From assembly GCA_963841715.1 (NCBI GenBank), contig CAWJDP010000003.1:510565-574564 (forward strand): a stretch of 64,000 nt of DNA, read 5' to 3'. Made by a program: the position numbers and the translations under genes. Shown piece by piece: positions 39,633-47,484 of this stretch. Numbering within the stretch: position 1 is the first letter of the stretch; each line of letters opens with the position of its first letter. The DNA is from DASPWW01 sp963841715. Its GTDB lineage: Bacteria > Actinomycetota > Thermoleophilia > Solirubrobacterales > 70-9. The notes beneath the pieces are model-generated. The model ran no database searches. It was not told where the DNA came from and saw only the letters and a program-made list of their open reading frames with translations.

Positions 39633-41303
39633 ATGGGGTCTCGCGCCGGATCACGTGGGAGGACGGGCCTTCACGCCGCGCCAGCGGCATCGCTCGCGCT
39701 GCTCGCCGCGCTCGCATTCGCTTCCGGCGCGCAGGCGCGCGACGCCTATGTGACCTCGTTCGACGGCACGAAGATCTTCACCCACTTCTACCCCGGCCAG
39801 GGCGTAGGCGAGGGCCAGCGCGCGCCGACGATCCTCGTCGGCCCCGGCTGGAGCAGCCCCGGCGACACCTCGGGCGGGGGCGCGAGCGGGCCCGAGGCCG
39901 CGTTCGGGCTGACCGGGATCGACACGTTCATCTCGCACGGCTACAACGTCCTCACCTGGGACCCGCGCGGCTTTGGGCAGTCGGGCGGCACGGTCGAGAT
40001 CGACGACCCCAAATACGAGGGCCGCGACGTCTCGGCGCTTATCGACTACGTAGCGAAGCAGCCCGAGGCCCAGCTCGACCAGACCTGCAAGCGCAAGCAC
40101 CGCCACCACGGGCACCACCGTCGTCGCAGGGTCTGCCGCCGGAGCCCGAACGACCCCCGGGTCGGGATGGCCGGCGGCAGCTATGGCGGCGGGATCCAGC
40201 TCGTCTCGGCCGCGACCGACCACCGCATCGACGCGATCGCGCCGACGATCGCCTGGCACTCGCTGATCTCGAGCCTGTTCCCCGACAACTCGATCAAGCT
40301 CGGTTGGGGATCGCTGCTGATCGGCCTCGGGATCGAGGGTGCGACCGTCCCGGGCGGCCTCAGCGATCCTGCGAACGCCCCCGCTCGCCAGGACCAGCAC
40401 TTCTACGACACGCTCACCCGGGGCACGACGACCGGGAGCGTCAACCAGGACGACCTCGACTGGTTCTCGTCGAAGGGGCCGGGGAACCTCACGAAGCGAA
40501 TCAAGGTCCCGACGCTGCTGATCCAGGGCACCGTCGACACGCTTTTCCCGCTCGACGAGGCGGTTGCCAACTATGACGTGATCAGCCGCAACAAGGCGAA
40601 GGTCGTCCGCAACGGTCTCGTCAAGCGCCATCACGGGCACGCGGTCAAACGCCGCGTGCCGACGAAGATGATCTGGTTCTGCGGCGGCCACGGAGCCTGC
40701 TTCACCGGCAACGGCCCCGCCGGCTACACGGACGAGCGCCAGCTCGCGTGGTTCGACCGCCACCTGCGCGGCCAGAAGGTCGACACCGGGCCGAAGTTCG
40801 CCTGGATCGCCGACGACGGCCAACTGCGCACCGGCGGGCAGTTCCCGCTCCCGCGGACCGGGACGCTTCGCGGCAGCGGCTCGGGGACGCTGCCGATCAC
40901 GCCCGGTCAGGGCAGCGGCGGGCTGATCTTCGCGACCGAGGCGGCGAACGCGCTCAACGTCGACATCCCCGGGCCGTCCAGCGACGCGAACGCGCTCGGC
41001 GCCCCGCGGATCGACCTCACCTACAGGGGGACGGGCGCGCCGGAGAGGACCTTCGTCTATGCACAGATCGTCAACCCGCGCACGGGCGAAGTGCTGGGGA
41101 ACATCTCGACGCCGATTCCGATCACGCTCGACGGCCAGCAGCACTCGATTTCGCACGAGCTCGAGATGGTCGCGGGCCGCGCCCCGGCCGGCGGCGGCTA
41201 CAAGCTCCAGCTCACCCCGTCGTCATCGCTGTGGGATATCCAGCGCTCGGCCGGCGCCGTCGACTTCTCGAGCGTTCACGTCTCCGTTCCCCTGGCCGGC
41301 TAG
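39633..41303 (+). CDS. Exported alpha/beta hydrolase, CocE/X-Pro peptidase-like
   Basis: A 556-residue exported hydrolase. N-terminal signal: GLHAAPAASLALLAALAFASGAQA (about residues 12-35). Oxyanion region LVGPGWSSPGDT, then TWDPRGFGQSGG near residue 110, nucleophile elbow GMAGGSYGGGIQL near residue 183 (GGSYGG), acid and His (PTLLIQGTVDTLFPLDEAV; FCGGHGACFTGN). The C-terminal about 180 residues are a beta-sandwich like the PepX_C domain of CocE/X-Pro dipeptidyl-peptidases. Two basic spacers are unusual: KRKHRHHGHHRRRRVCRRS near residue 157-175 and KRHHGHAVKRRVP near residue 330. Start ATG 39633. Convergent with the carboxylase gene: the two stop codons abut (TAGCTA). Confidence 0.85.
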   Translation: MGSRAGSRGRTGLHAAPAASLALLAALAFASGAQARDAYVTSFDGTKIFTHFYPGQGVGEGQRAPTILVGPGWSSPGDTSGGGASGPEAAFGLTGIDTFISHGYNVLTWDPRGFGQSGGTVEIDDPKYEGRDVSALIDYVAKQPEAQLDQTCKRKHRHHGHHRRRRVCRRSPNDPRVGMAGGSYGGGIQLVSAATDHRIDAIAPTIAWHSLISSLFPDNSIKLGWGSLLIGLGIEGATVPGGLSDPANAPARQDQHFYDTLTRGTTTGSVNQDDLDWFSSKGPGNLTKRIKVPTLLIQGTVDTLFPLDEAVANYDVISRNKAKVVRNGLVKRHHGHAVKRRVPTKMIWFCGGHGACFTGNGPAGYTDERQLAWFDRHLRGQKVDTGPKFAWIADDGQLRTGGQFPLPRTGTLRGSGSGTLPITPGQGSGGLIFATEAANALNVDIPGPSSDANALGAPRIDLTYRGTGAPERTFVYAQIVNPRTGEVLGNISTPIPITLDGQQHSISHELEMVAGRAPAGGGYKLQLTPSSSLWDIQRSAGAVDFSSVHVSVPLAG

Positions 41304-42899
41304 CTACGGCCTCGGGCCGCGAGACTTCGGGCCGGCGGGGAGCTCGTGGCGGATCAGCTCGTGGGCGCGCTCGGCCCAGTCGCAGAGCAGCGGCCGGGTG
41401 TCGCGCGGGTCGATGATCTCCTCGACCGAAAACCGCTCCGCGGTTCGGAACGGTGACGTGACGGCGTCGAGCCGCGCGGCGATCTCGGCCCGCAGCGCCT
41501 CCGGGTCCTCGGCCGCCTCAAGCTCGCGCCGGTAGGCGGCCTCGACGCCGCCCGCGAGCGGCAGCGAGCCCCAGTCGCCCGACGGCCACGCGTAGCGGAG
41601 GTTCAGCCGCGAGCCGTCGCCGTGGCCCGCGCCGGCGACCCCGTAGACCCTGCGCACGAGCACCGACACCCACGGCACGCTCGCCTGCGCGACCGCATAC
41701 AGCGCCCGGGCTCCGCGTCGGATAGTCCCGGAGCGCTCCGCCTCGGTCCCGATCACGAACCCCGGCTGGTCGACGAAGTTCGCGACCGGGACGTGGAACT
41801 GGTCGCACATGTCGGTGAACCGCGCGAGCTTCTCCGAGGCGTCGGCGGTGAGCCCGCCGCCGTAGTGGGTCGGGTCCGAGGCGAGGATTCCCACCGGTCG
41901 GCCGCTCAGACGCGCGAGGGCGGTGATCAGCGAGCCGCCGAACCGCTGCCCGATCTCGAACACGGAGCCGCGGTCGAGCACCGCTTCGAGGATCCGCCGC
42001 ATGTCGTACGTCTTGCGCGGATCGCGCGGGATGATCCCGATCAGCTCGTCCTCGCGGCGGTCGGCCGGGTCGGTGGGCGCGGCGATCGGCGGCGCCTCCC
42101 AGACGTTGTCGGGGAGGTAGGAGAGGAAGCGGCGCATCTGCGCCAGCGCATCCTCCTCGTCGACGGCCTCGTTGTCGACCGCCCCGGCGCGGGTCTGCAG
42201 CCGCGAGCTTCCGAGCTCCTCCTTGTCGGGCTCCTCACCCATCGCCGCGGCGACGAGCGGGGGCCCGGCGACGAACAGCTGCGCCGTGCCACGGACGATG
42301 ACCGAGAAGTGCGAGGTGACGACGCGCGCGGCGCCGAGGCCGGCGACAGGTCCGAGCGAGGCGGCGATCACGGGGACGATCGCGTGGTTTCGTGCCACGA
42401 GGTCGAACCCCGGCAGCGGCGGCACGTATGTGAAGCCCATCTGCTCGAGCGTCTTCACGCTCCCGCCGCCGCCGGTTCCGTCGACGAGCCGGAACAGCGG
42501 CAGCCGCAGGTCGTGGGCCATCCGCTCGGCGTAGACCATCTTCTCCCAGATCGCCGCGTCGGCGGCACCGCCGCGGACCGTGAAGTCGTCGGCCTCGACA
42601 ACCGCCCGCCGCCCCTCGACCCGTCCGCGGCCGATGACGACGTTGGCCGGCAGGAACTCCGTCAGCTCGCCGTCGTCGTCGTAGGTGCCCCTGCCGGCGA
42701 GCGCCCCCGTCTCGTGGAAGCTGCCGGAGTCGAACAGCAGCTCGATCCGCTCGCGGACCGTCTTACGTCCGGCGTCGCGCTGGCGCGCGACGCGCTCGGG
42801 GCCGCCCATCTCGCGTGCGAGCTCCTCTCGGCGGCGGAGCTCGGCGAGCTCGGGCTCCCAGGTCCCCGGCTCGCGATCGCGCTCTTCCTTGGCGGCCAC
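41304..42899 (-). CDS. Acyl-CoA carboxylase, carboxyltransferase (beta) subunit
   Basis: A 531-residue biotin-dependent carboxyltransferase subunit, full length for acetyl-/propionyl-/methylcrotonyl-CoA carboxylase beta chains. N-half: KTVRERIELLFDSGSFHETGALAG and KMVYAERMAHDLRLPLFRLVDGTGGGGSVKTLEQMGF. C-half: the acyl-CoA-binding YDMRRILEAVLDRGSVFEIGQRFGGSLITALARLSGRPVGILASDP, then DQPGFVIGTEAERSG and YGVAGAGHGDGSRLNLRYAWPSGDWG. No biotin-carrier or biotin carboxylase gene is in this window. Starts at GTG 42899. Which acyl-CoA it uses cannot be told. Confidence 0.9.
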   Translation of the reverse strand: MAAKEERDREPGTWEPELAELRRREELAREMGGPERVARQRDAGRKTVRERIELLFDSGSFHETGALAGRGTYDDDGELTEFLPANVVIGRGRVEGRRAVVEADDFTVRGGAADAAIWEKMVYAERMAHDLRLPLFRLVDGTGGGGSVKTLEQMGFTYVPPLPGFDLVARNHAIVPVIAASLGPVAGLGAARVVTSHFSVIVRGTAQLFVAGPPLVAAAMGEEPDKEELGSSRLQTRAGAVDNEAVDEEDALAQMRRFLSYLPDNVWEAPPIAAPTDPADRREDELIGIIPRDPRKTYDMRRILEAVLDRGSVFEIGQRFGGSLITALARLSGRPVGILASDPTHYGGGLTADASEKLARFTDMCDQFHVPVANFVDQPGFVIGTEAERSGTIRRGARALYAVAQASVPWVSVLVRRVYGVAGAGHGDGSRLNLRYAWPSGDWGSLPLAGGVEAAYRRELEAAEDPEALRAEIAARLDAVTSPFRTAERFSVEEIIDPRDTRPLLCDWAERAHELIRHELPAGPKSRGPRP

Positions 42900-43010
42900 G
42901 GCGAAACCGTAGACGCCCGGCGCGCCGAGGGGCGTCAGCTCAGCGCAGAGCCGACGGGAGCTTGTAGCGGTTGAGGTACCGGAGCGCGCTCGTGTACCAG
43001 CCGGCGCTCC

Positions 43011-44390
43011 TCAGCGGTAGGAGTGCTTGAGGAACGGGACGACGGTCTTAAGGAACCGGTTCGTCTTCGGCGGCGCGGTCAGCGGGTCGAGGTGGCTCAT
43101 CGTCGACGACGCGTCGACGAGGTCGGCGTGCTTTCTCTTCACCCTCGAGCGCTTGACGAACTCCCGCGCGCCCTGCAGCACGTGCCCGTCGGTGAGCGAG
43201 GTCTGAAGCGCGTACAGGGGAGTGTTGACCTTGCTCGTGTGCCACGTGCGCAGCCCGAGGAAGCTCTCGACGTCGTTTCGCTTCAACTGGTCGGCGCCGT
43301 TGACGTCGATCGTCAGGCGCTTCGGGAAGTACCACTCGACGGCGTTCGAGGGCTCCTGGCCGAAGGTGTCGGCGACGCGCGCGATCGTCGACGCCTCCCC
43401 GTCGACCCAATCGCGCGGGCTGCCCGAGTCGGCGAGCTGCCCGGCGCGAACGTGGAGGTCCGGAGTAAGCGCGGACGTCGTCTCGTCGAGCGCGTAGCCA
43501 AGCAGGGCGCGGTTCGTGACCGGGAACGGCGGGTTGAGGCTCGACGGCAGGAGCGGGAAGGACTGCAGCGTCGTCGCCGAGTCCGTTGGGGCAAGCTTCG
43601 CGAACATCCCGCCCGTCTCGGCAAACACACCCGCCGCCCAGGGGAGGTTGAGCCCGAGCACGTCGAGGAACGGAGATGAGCTGCTCAGGTCCTGGACCGC
43701 CTGCTGCGCCTGCTGGAGGTTGTAGGCGTCGAACGAGCCGAGCAGGCCGCCATCGATCAAGACGACGCCGTCGAGGCCCTTGTAGCCGGGCTTTCCGTTG
43801 AAGTCCCAGGTCGCATACGCGAGTGCCGAGGAGGCGCCCAGCGAGTGCCCGCCGAGGATCACCTTCCGCCCGTGCTTCGACGCAGCCCGGACGACCTTGT
43901 GGACGTCGTTCAGCTCGACCTTGAGGCCCCACTCGCGCGCGAACGGGACCGTGCTCTCGTCGAGCGGCTGGAAGTGCGGTTGGACCGAGGGGTTGGCGAC
44001 CCACCCGAGGTAGTAGTCGAAGGCGTTCGGGAGCGAGGCGTTGCCATCAGCGAGCTTCTGGAACTCGCTAGTGTCCTCGAACGCCTGCTCGCGGCGGTCG
44101 ACCGACCACACCTGAAGGTTCGGAACCTTCTTCACGAGCCGCTCGGCGTCGAGGGTGAAGTCGCCGGCGCCGCCGGAGGTCCCCGGGATCAGCACGAGCA
44201 CGCGCTTCGCCTTGCGCGATCCGACCTTGTCGACGAAGACGCGGTTGTACTGCGCGGGCCCGGGGCCCGTGGCCCCCTCGACGCTCGTCGCCCTCACCTG
44301 TGCAGACGCGGGCGCCGCGGCCACGGAAAGGATCGCGGCTCCCAGCCCCACACCGAACACTCCCCTGACCGTGATGCGCATCCCCCGCAT
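43011..44390 (-). CDS. Exported alpha/beta hydrolase, large
   Basis: A 459-residue exported protein. Signal peptide MRITVRGVFGVGLGAAILSVAAAPASAQ (residues 4-31). Oxyanion/His-Gly-type strand RVLVLIPGTSGGAGDF near residue 64, nucleophile elbow GRKVILGGHSLGASSALAYATWDF near residue 178-200, Asp probably in GLDGVVLIDGGLLGSF near residue 210, and His in SSTMSHLDPLTAP near the C-terminus. Much of the rest (residues 215-420) is a large cap without repeats. Starts at ATG 44390. No secretion of a known substrate can be deduced; polyester or lipid substrates are typical. Confidence 0.82.
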   Translation of the reverse strand: MRGMRITVRGVFGVGLGAAILSVAAAPASAQVRATSVEGATGPGPAQYNRVFVDKVGSRKAKRVLVLIPGTSGGAGDFTLDAERLVKKVPNLQVWSVDRREQAFEDTSEFQKLADGNASLPNAFDYYLGWVANPSVQPHFQPLDESTVPFAREWGLKVELNDVHKVVRAASKHGRKVILGGHSLGASSALAYATWDFNGKPGYKGLDGVVLIDGGLLGSFDAYNLQQAQQAVQDLSSSSPFLDVLGLNLPWAAGVFAETGGMFAKLAPTDSATTLQSFPLLPSSLNPPFPVTNRALLGYALDETTSALTPDLHVRAGQLADSGSPRDWVDGEASTIARVADTFGQEPSNAVEWYFPKRLTIDVNGADQLKRNDVESFLGLRTWHTSKVNTPLYALQTSLTDGHVLQGAREFVKRSRVKRKHADLVDASSTMSHLDPLTAPPKTNRFLKTVVPFLKHSYR

Positions 44391-44434
44391 GTCGAAGGGG
44401 CGAGGCTAGCAACCAGTAGCCTCGATTCGCGCCA

Positions 44435-45082
44435 GTGCCCTTCCACGCCGAGATCATGAGCGGGTTTCGCGACCGCGCCAACGTCTACAACCTCGACGAG
44501 GCTCGGCTGCGGCGCACGATCGTCGAGCCGTGGCTCCGCGGCGCCGCATTCGAGCTCGCCGACAAGGAGTGGGACCCGCGCGAGTGCGCAATCGAGATCC
44601 TCGAGGGGCCCGAGCTGGCGCCGCCCGACCTCGCCCACGGTCAGGGCTGGCACAACGCGAGACGCTCGGGCCGCAACGTCACCCAGGCGCTCGTCGGGAC
44701 GGAGGCGCTGTCGCGCCCCGACGCGGTCGCGATCGTCGCCGGGAGCGAGGAGGCTCGCGGTGCGATCGCGTCGCTGCTTGAGTCGCTCGGGCTCGAGGCG
44801 GCCGCTTGGGGCGCGATGCGCGCCAGGATCCTCGCCGGCGGTAATGCCGGCCTCGAGCGCGCGGCCGCGATCCTGGTCGCCGAGCAGACCCCGGATTCCG
44901 GGTGGATGCTCGACGCGGGACTCGCGCTCGGCGCGCTCGGACGCCGCGCGATAGTCGCCCGGATCGGCGAGGCGCGAGCGCCCGAGGCGCTCGACGACTT
45001 TCCCGTGCTCCGCCTCGACCCGGCCGATCCGGCCACCGCGCAGGCGCTCGCCGAGCGCCTGCGACTCGCCGTCGCCCCGTAA
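44435..45082 (+). CDS. Conserved protein with TIR-like nucleotide-binding C-terminal domain
   Basis: A 215-residue soluble protein of two parts. Residues 1-90, MPFHAEIMSGFRDRANVYNL and ADKEWDPRECAIEILEGPELAPPDLAHGQGWHN, form a conserved-looking domain of unknown function. Residues 92-210 read like the TIR-like nucleotide-binding fold of PF10137: a first strand and helix VAIVAGSEEARGAIASLLESLGLEA, then LERAAAILVAEQTPDSGW, and LDAGLALGALGRRAIVARIGEARAPEALDDFPVLRLDPADPAT, paralleling the N-x-FELG-x-LGR and LP-x-DL pattern of that family. There is no signal peptide or membrane segment. It starts at GTG 44435 and is divergent from the preceding hydrolase by 44 bp. Function unknown; family is a reading-level call. 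Confidence 0.6.
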   Translation: MPFHAEIMSGFRDRANVYNLDEARLRRTIVEPWLRGAAFELADKEWDPRECAIEILEGPELAPPDLAHGQGWHNARRSGRNVTQALVGTEALSRPDAVAIVAGSEEARGAIASLLESLGLEAAAWGAMRARILAGGNAGLERAAAILVAEQTPDSGWMLDAGLALGALGRRAIVARIGEARAPEALDDFPVLRLDPADPATAQALAERLRLAVAP

Positions 45083-45084
45083 CG

Positions 45085-45112
45085 CGAGACGCCCCGGGCC
45101 CGGGGCGTCTCG
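45085..45112. terminator. Strong bidirectional hairpin, 28-bp perfect palindrome
   Basis: A perfect 14+14 palindrome beginning CGAGACGCCCCGGG starts 3 bp after the TAA stop of the TIR-like gene and ends 21 bp before the stop of the convergent Usp gene. No T-run follows. It is positioned as a shared terminator. Confidence 0.7.
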
Positions 45113-45133
45113 ATACGTCGGTGTCGCGGTGCG

Positions 45134-45823
45134 CTACGCGCTCGCACCGACGGTCGCCCCGAACGCGACCGGCGCGCCGTGCGGCACCGCGATCACGGGA
45201 GCGGTCGTGGTCTCGAGCGCGTGCTCGGCCTTTGCGCTCAGCTCCAGCCGCCCGTCGGGCGTGCCCTCGCGCGAGCCGAGAACGAGCAGGTCGACGCGCT
45301 CCTGGTCCGCGCCGACGACGTCGGCACCGAGCGCCCCAGCGAGCGAGAGCGCGGTCTGGCGCGCGGCGTCATCGCCCTCGTCGAGGATGCCGACCCGACC
45401 CACGCTGACCGACGAGCGCGAGCGCAGATCGGCGGGCGCGATCGCGACGGCGGCCGAGCCGCCGCTCAGCAGCCGCTCCGCGGTGCGCTGCGGGATCACG
45501 GCCCCGGCGGCGGTGCGGTAGTCGGAGCCGAACACGAGGACGTCGGCGTGCTCGTGTTCGGCGAGCTCCATCAGGCCCTCGGCCGTCGAGGCGTGGATCA
45601 CGACGTGGCGCGGCGCGTCGGGAGCGCCGATCGACCCGGCGCCGTGCTCCAGCAGCTCCTCGGCCTGCTTCTCCTCGAGCGCCTCGCGCCGGCGCTCGCT
45701 CTGCTCGGCGTGGCGGACGTAGGCGAGCGACAGGTCGCCGCCCGATACCGCAAGCAGGCGCCCGAGCGCGAGCGCGTCGCGGTCGTTGTCGGTGTCGTCG
45801 TAGGAAACGATGATCTTCGCCAT
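45134..45823 (-). CDS. Tandem-domain universal stress protein
   Basis: A 229-residue protein with two Usp-like halves. The first (residues 1-140) starts MAKIIVSYDDTDNDRDAL and ends VFGSDYRTAAGAVIPQRTAERLLSGGSAAVAIAPADL, containing the glycine-rich phosphate loop region (HYRTAAGAVIPQ...). The second (residues 145-229) starts SVSVGRVGILDEGDDAARQ and ends DLLVLGSREGTPDGRLELSAKAEHALETTTAPVIAVPHG. It starts at ATG 45823 with GGAAGG before it. Divergent from the LysR gene. Neighbouring 28-bp palindrome terminates it against the TIR-like gene. ATP binding may be partial: the second loop is degenerate. Confidence 0.82.
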   Translation of the reverse strand: MAKIIVSYDDTDNDRDALALGRLLAVSGGDLSLAYVRHAEQSERRREALEEKQAEELLEHGAGSIGAPDAPRHVVIHASTAEGLMELAEHEHADVLVFGSDYRTAAGAVIPQRTAERLLSGGSAAVAIAPADLRSRSSVSVGRVGILDEGDDAARQTALSLAGALGADVVGADQERVDLLVLGSREGTPDGRLELSAKAEHALETTTAPVIAVPHGAPVAFGATVGASA

Positions 45824-45908
45824 CTCGTGCCTTCCCTTGTCCGGTTTCTCGATGCTTCTACGCTGCGATCATCGCTCCCACCGTCGATCAGCACAAGTAC
45901 TATCTACG

Positions 45909-45919
45909 ATGCGTTGCAT
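45909..45919. promoter_or_regulatory. Candidate LysR-regulator palindrome
   Basis: ATGCGTTGCAT has perfect ATGC/GCAT arms around GTT. It lies 44 bp upstream of the LysR start and 86 bp from the divergent Usp start, where a LysR-type protein often binds. Only position and symmetry support it. Confidence 0.35.
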
Positions 45920-45962
45920 TAGCGTTCCTGATTGGCACCGGATGATCTGAGGTCGCGATTCG

Positions 45963-46877
45963 ATGCTCAACGCGCAGCGTCTTAACGTGCTCCGCGAGGT
46001 GGCGGCGCGCGGCTCGTTCTCGGGCGCCGCCGAGGCGCTCTCGTACACGCAGTCGGCCGTCTCGCAGTCGGTTGCGACGCTCGAGGCGGAGCTCGGCGTC
46101 GCGCTGATCGAGCGCGACCGGCGCGGGGTGCGGCCAACCGCCGCCGGCGCAGCCCTGGTCGACCACGCGGAGGGGATCCTGGCGCGCATCGAGGCCGCCG
46201 AGAGCGAGGTCGCCGCGATCGCCGGCGTGCGCGGCGGGCGCCTGCGCATGGCGTCGTTCCCGACCGCGGGCGCGACCCTCATGCCGGTCGCGATCGCGAC
46301 GTTTCGCGCCGCGCATCCGGGCGTCGCCGTCAGCCTCGCGGAAGGGGAGCCCGGCGAGATCGTCCCGCGGCTGCGCGGGGGCGAGCTCGACCTCGCGCTG
46401 ACGTACGAGTTCCCGGACGTGGGCGAGCGACTCGGCGCGGGCCTGCGGCGCTTCGATCTCCTCGACGAGGAGATCCGCGTCGCGCTGCCGCTCAGCCACC
46501 CGCTCGCCGCCGCCGACGGCGTGCGGCTCGCCGATCTCGCCGGGGAGTCGTGGATCCAGACCTCGGCCCCGGCGCCGTTCGCGCGCCACGTCGTCCGCGC
46601 GTGCAACGCCGCGGGCTTCGAGCCCGACGTCAGCTTCGAGAGCGACGACTTTCAGACCGTGCAGGGGCTCGTCGCGGCCGGCGTCGGGGTCGCACTGATC
46701 CCACGGCTGGCGCTGATCGGCGTGCGCGAGGACGTCACGATCCGGCCGCTGAGCCCGGCCGGCCCGCGTCGCAAGGTGCTCGCGGTGAGCCGGCGAGCCG
46801 CGGTGACGCCCGCCGTCGCGACGATGGTCGACGTGCTTCGCAGCGCGGCGCCGCGCTTCGCCGAGCAGTCGCCGTAG
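45963..46877 (+). CDS. LysR-family transcriptional regulator
   Basis: A 304-residue LysR protein. N-terminal HTH: LNVLREVAARGSFSGAAEALSYTQSAVSQSVATLEAELGVALIERDRRGVRPT at residues 6-59. Then a linker helix and the effector-binding domain, RGGRLRMASFPTAGATLMPVAIATFRAAHPGVAVSLAEG and LRGGELDLALTYEFPD, matching the usual Rossmann-like halves. Starts at ATG 45963. Divergent from the tandem Usp gene, with a palindrome between them, so that gene may be its target. The ligand is unknown. Confidence 0.9.
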   Translation: MLNAQRLNVLREVAARGSFSGAAEALSYTQSAVSQSVATLEAELGVALIERDRRGVRPTAAGAALVDHAEGILARIEAAESEVAAIAGVRGGRLRMASFPTAGATLMPVAIATFRAAHPGVAVSLAEGEPGEIVPRLRGGELDLALTYEFPDVGERLGAGLRRFDLLDEEIRVALPLSHPLAAADGVRLADLAGESWIQTSAPAPFARHVVRACNAAGFEPDVSFESDDFQTVQGLVAAGVGVALIPRLALIGVREDVTIRPLSPAGPRRKVLAVSRRAAVTPAVATMVDVLRSAAPRFAEQSP

Positions 46878-46937
46878 GGCCGCGAAGAATCTCCCAGCCC
46901 GGGCCCGTCGCGGTCCCGATCCCGCCCGCCGGGCGGC

Positions 46938-47252
46938 CTAGAGGAGGTCGGCGTCCCGGCAGCTCGCCTTGATCGCCTGCGATCCGGGGTCGGTGCGAGT
47001 CGCGCGCGCGGCGCAAATGCGCTTCGCCCGCGCTCCGCAGGCCTCCACCGGCGTCGCCCCCATAACGCCGGGGACGATCGCGCGGATGCAGCCGGGGGAG
47101 GGCTCCGGCCTCGAGTTGCCGACCGTGGCCAGCACCAAGGCAAGGACCGCGACGAGGCTGAGTGCGACCACGGCGATAGCGACGCCGCGCTCGCGCCGGG
47201 TCAGACGACGCAGCGGCGTATTGACGCGGTGCCAGTGTCCCTCCAGCGGCAT
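46938..47252 (-). CDS. Small membrane-anchored Cys-rich protein
   Basis: A 104-residue protein with a basic cytosolic start (WHRVNTPLRRLTRRERG), one hydrophobic segment (VAIAVVALSLVAVLALVLATVG), and an outside domain with four cysteines: PSPGCIRAIVPGVMGATPVEACGARAKRICAARATRT and ASCRDADLL. The spacing suggests two disulfides. Starts at ATG 47252 within the 230 bp that precede the ammonium transporter. Family not recognised. Confidence 0.65.
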   Translation of the reverse strand: MPLEGHWHRVNTPLRRLTRRERGVAIAVVALSLVAVLALVLATVGNSRPEPSPGCIRAIVPGVMGATPVEACGARAKRICAARATRTDPGSQAIKASCRDADLL

Positions 47253-47484
47253 GGCGCGGCCAGGTTAGCGGTTCGCGCCGCTAGCCAGGGTCGCTCGAGA
47301 GGCGCCCGGCCGTGGCCGGCGCGTAACCCAGGCGTGGATTCGACACTGTGGCGAAGTCCCCCCGCCGATCTTTGGACGCGTGTATGTAGTCACCGCCTCG
47401 TCGCTCCGACACGCTTGCGCCACTGCCAGTCGGCAGGTCGGTTCTAATCGTGCTCTCGTCGAGCGGAAAGGAAGGCACTGGACT

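Noticed and set aside
45085..45112. Protein-binding operator
   Set aside because: The 28-bp palindrome lies after two convergent stops with almost no spacer, which is the expected place for a shared terminator rather than an operator.
47253..47484. GlnR-type nitrogen box upstream of the ammonium transporter (GTAAC around 47320)
   Set aside because: Only one half-site resembles the consensus and the spacing and second half do not match.
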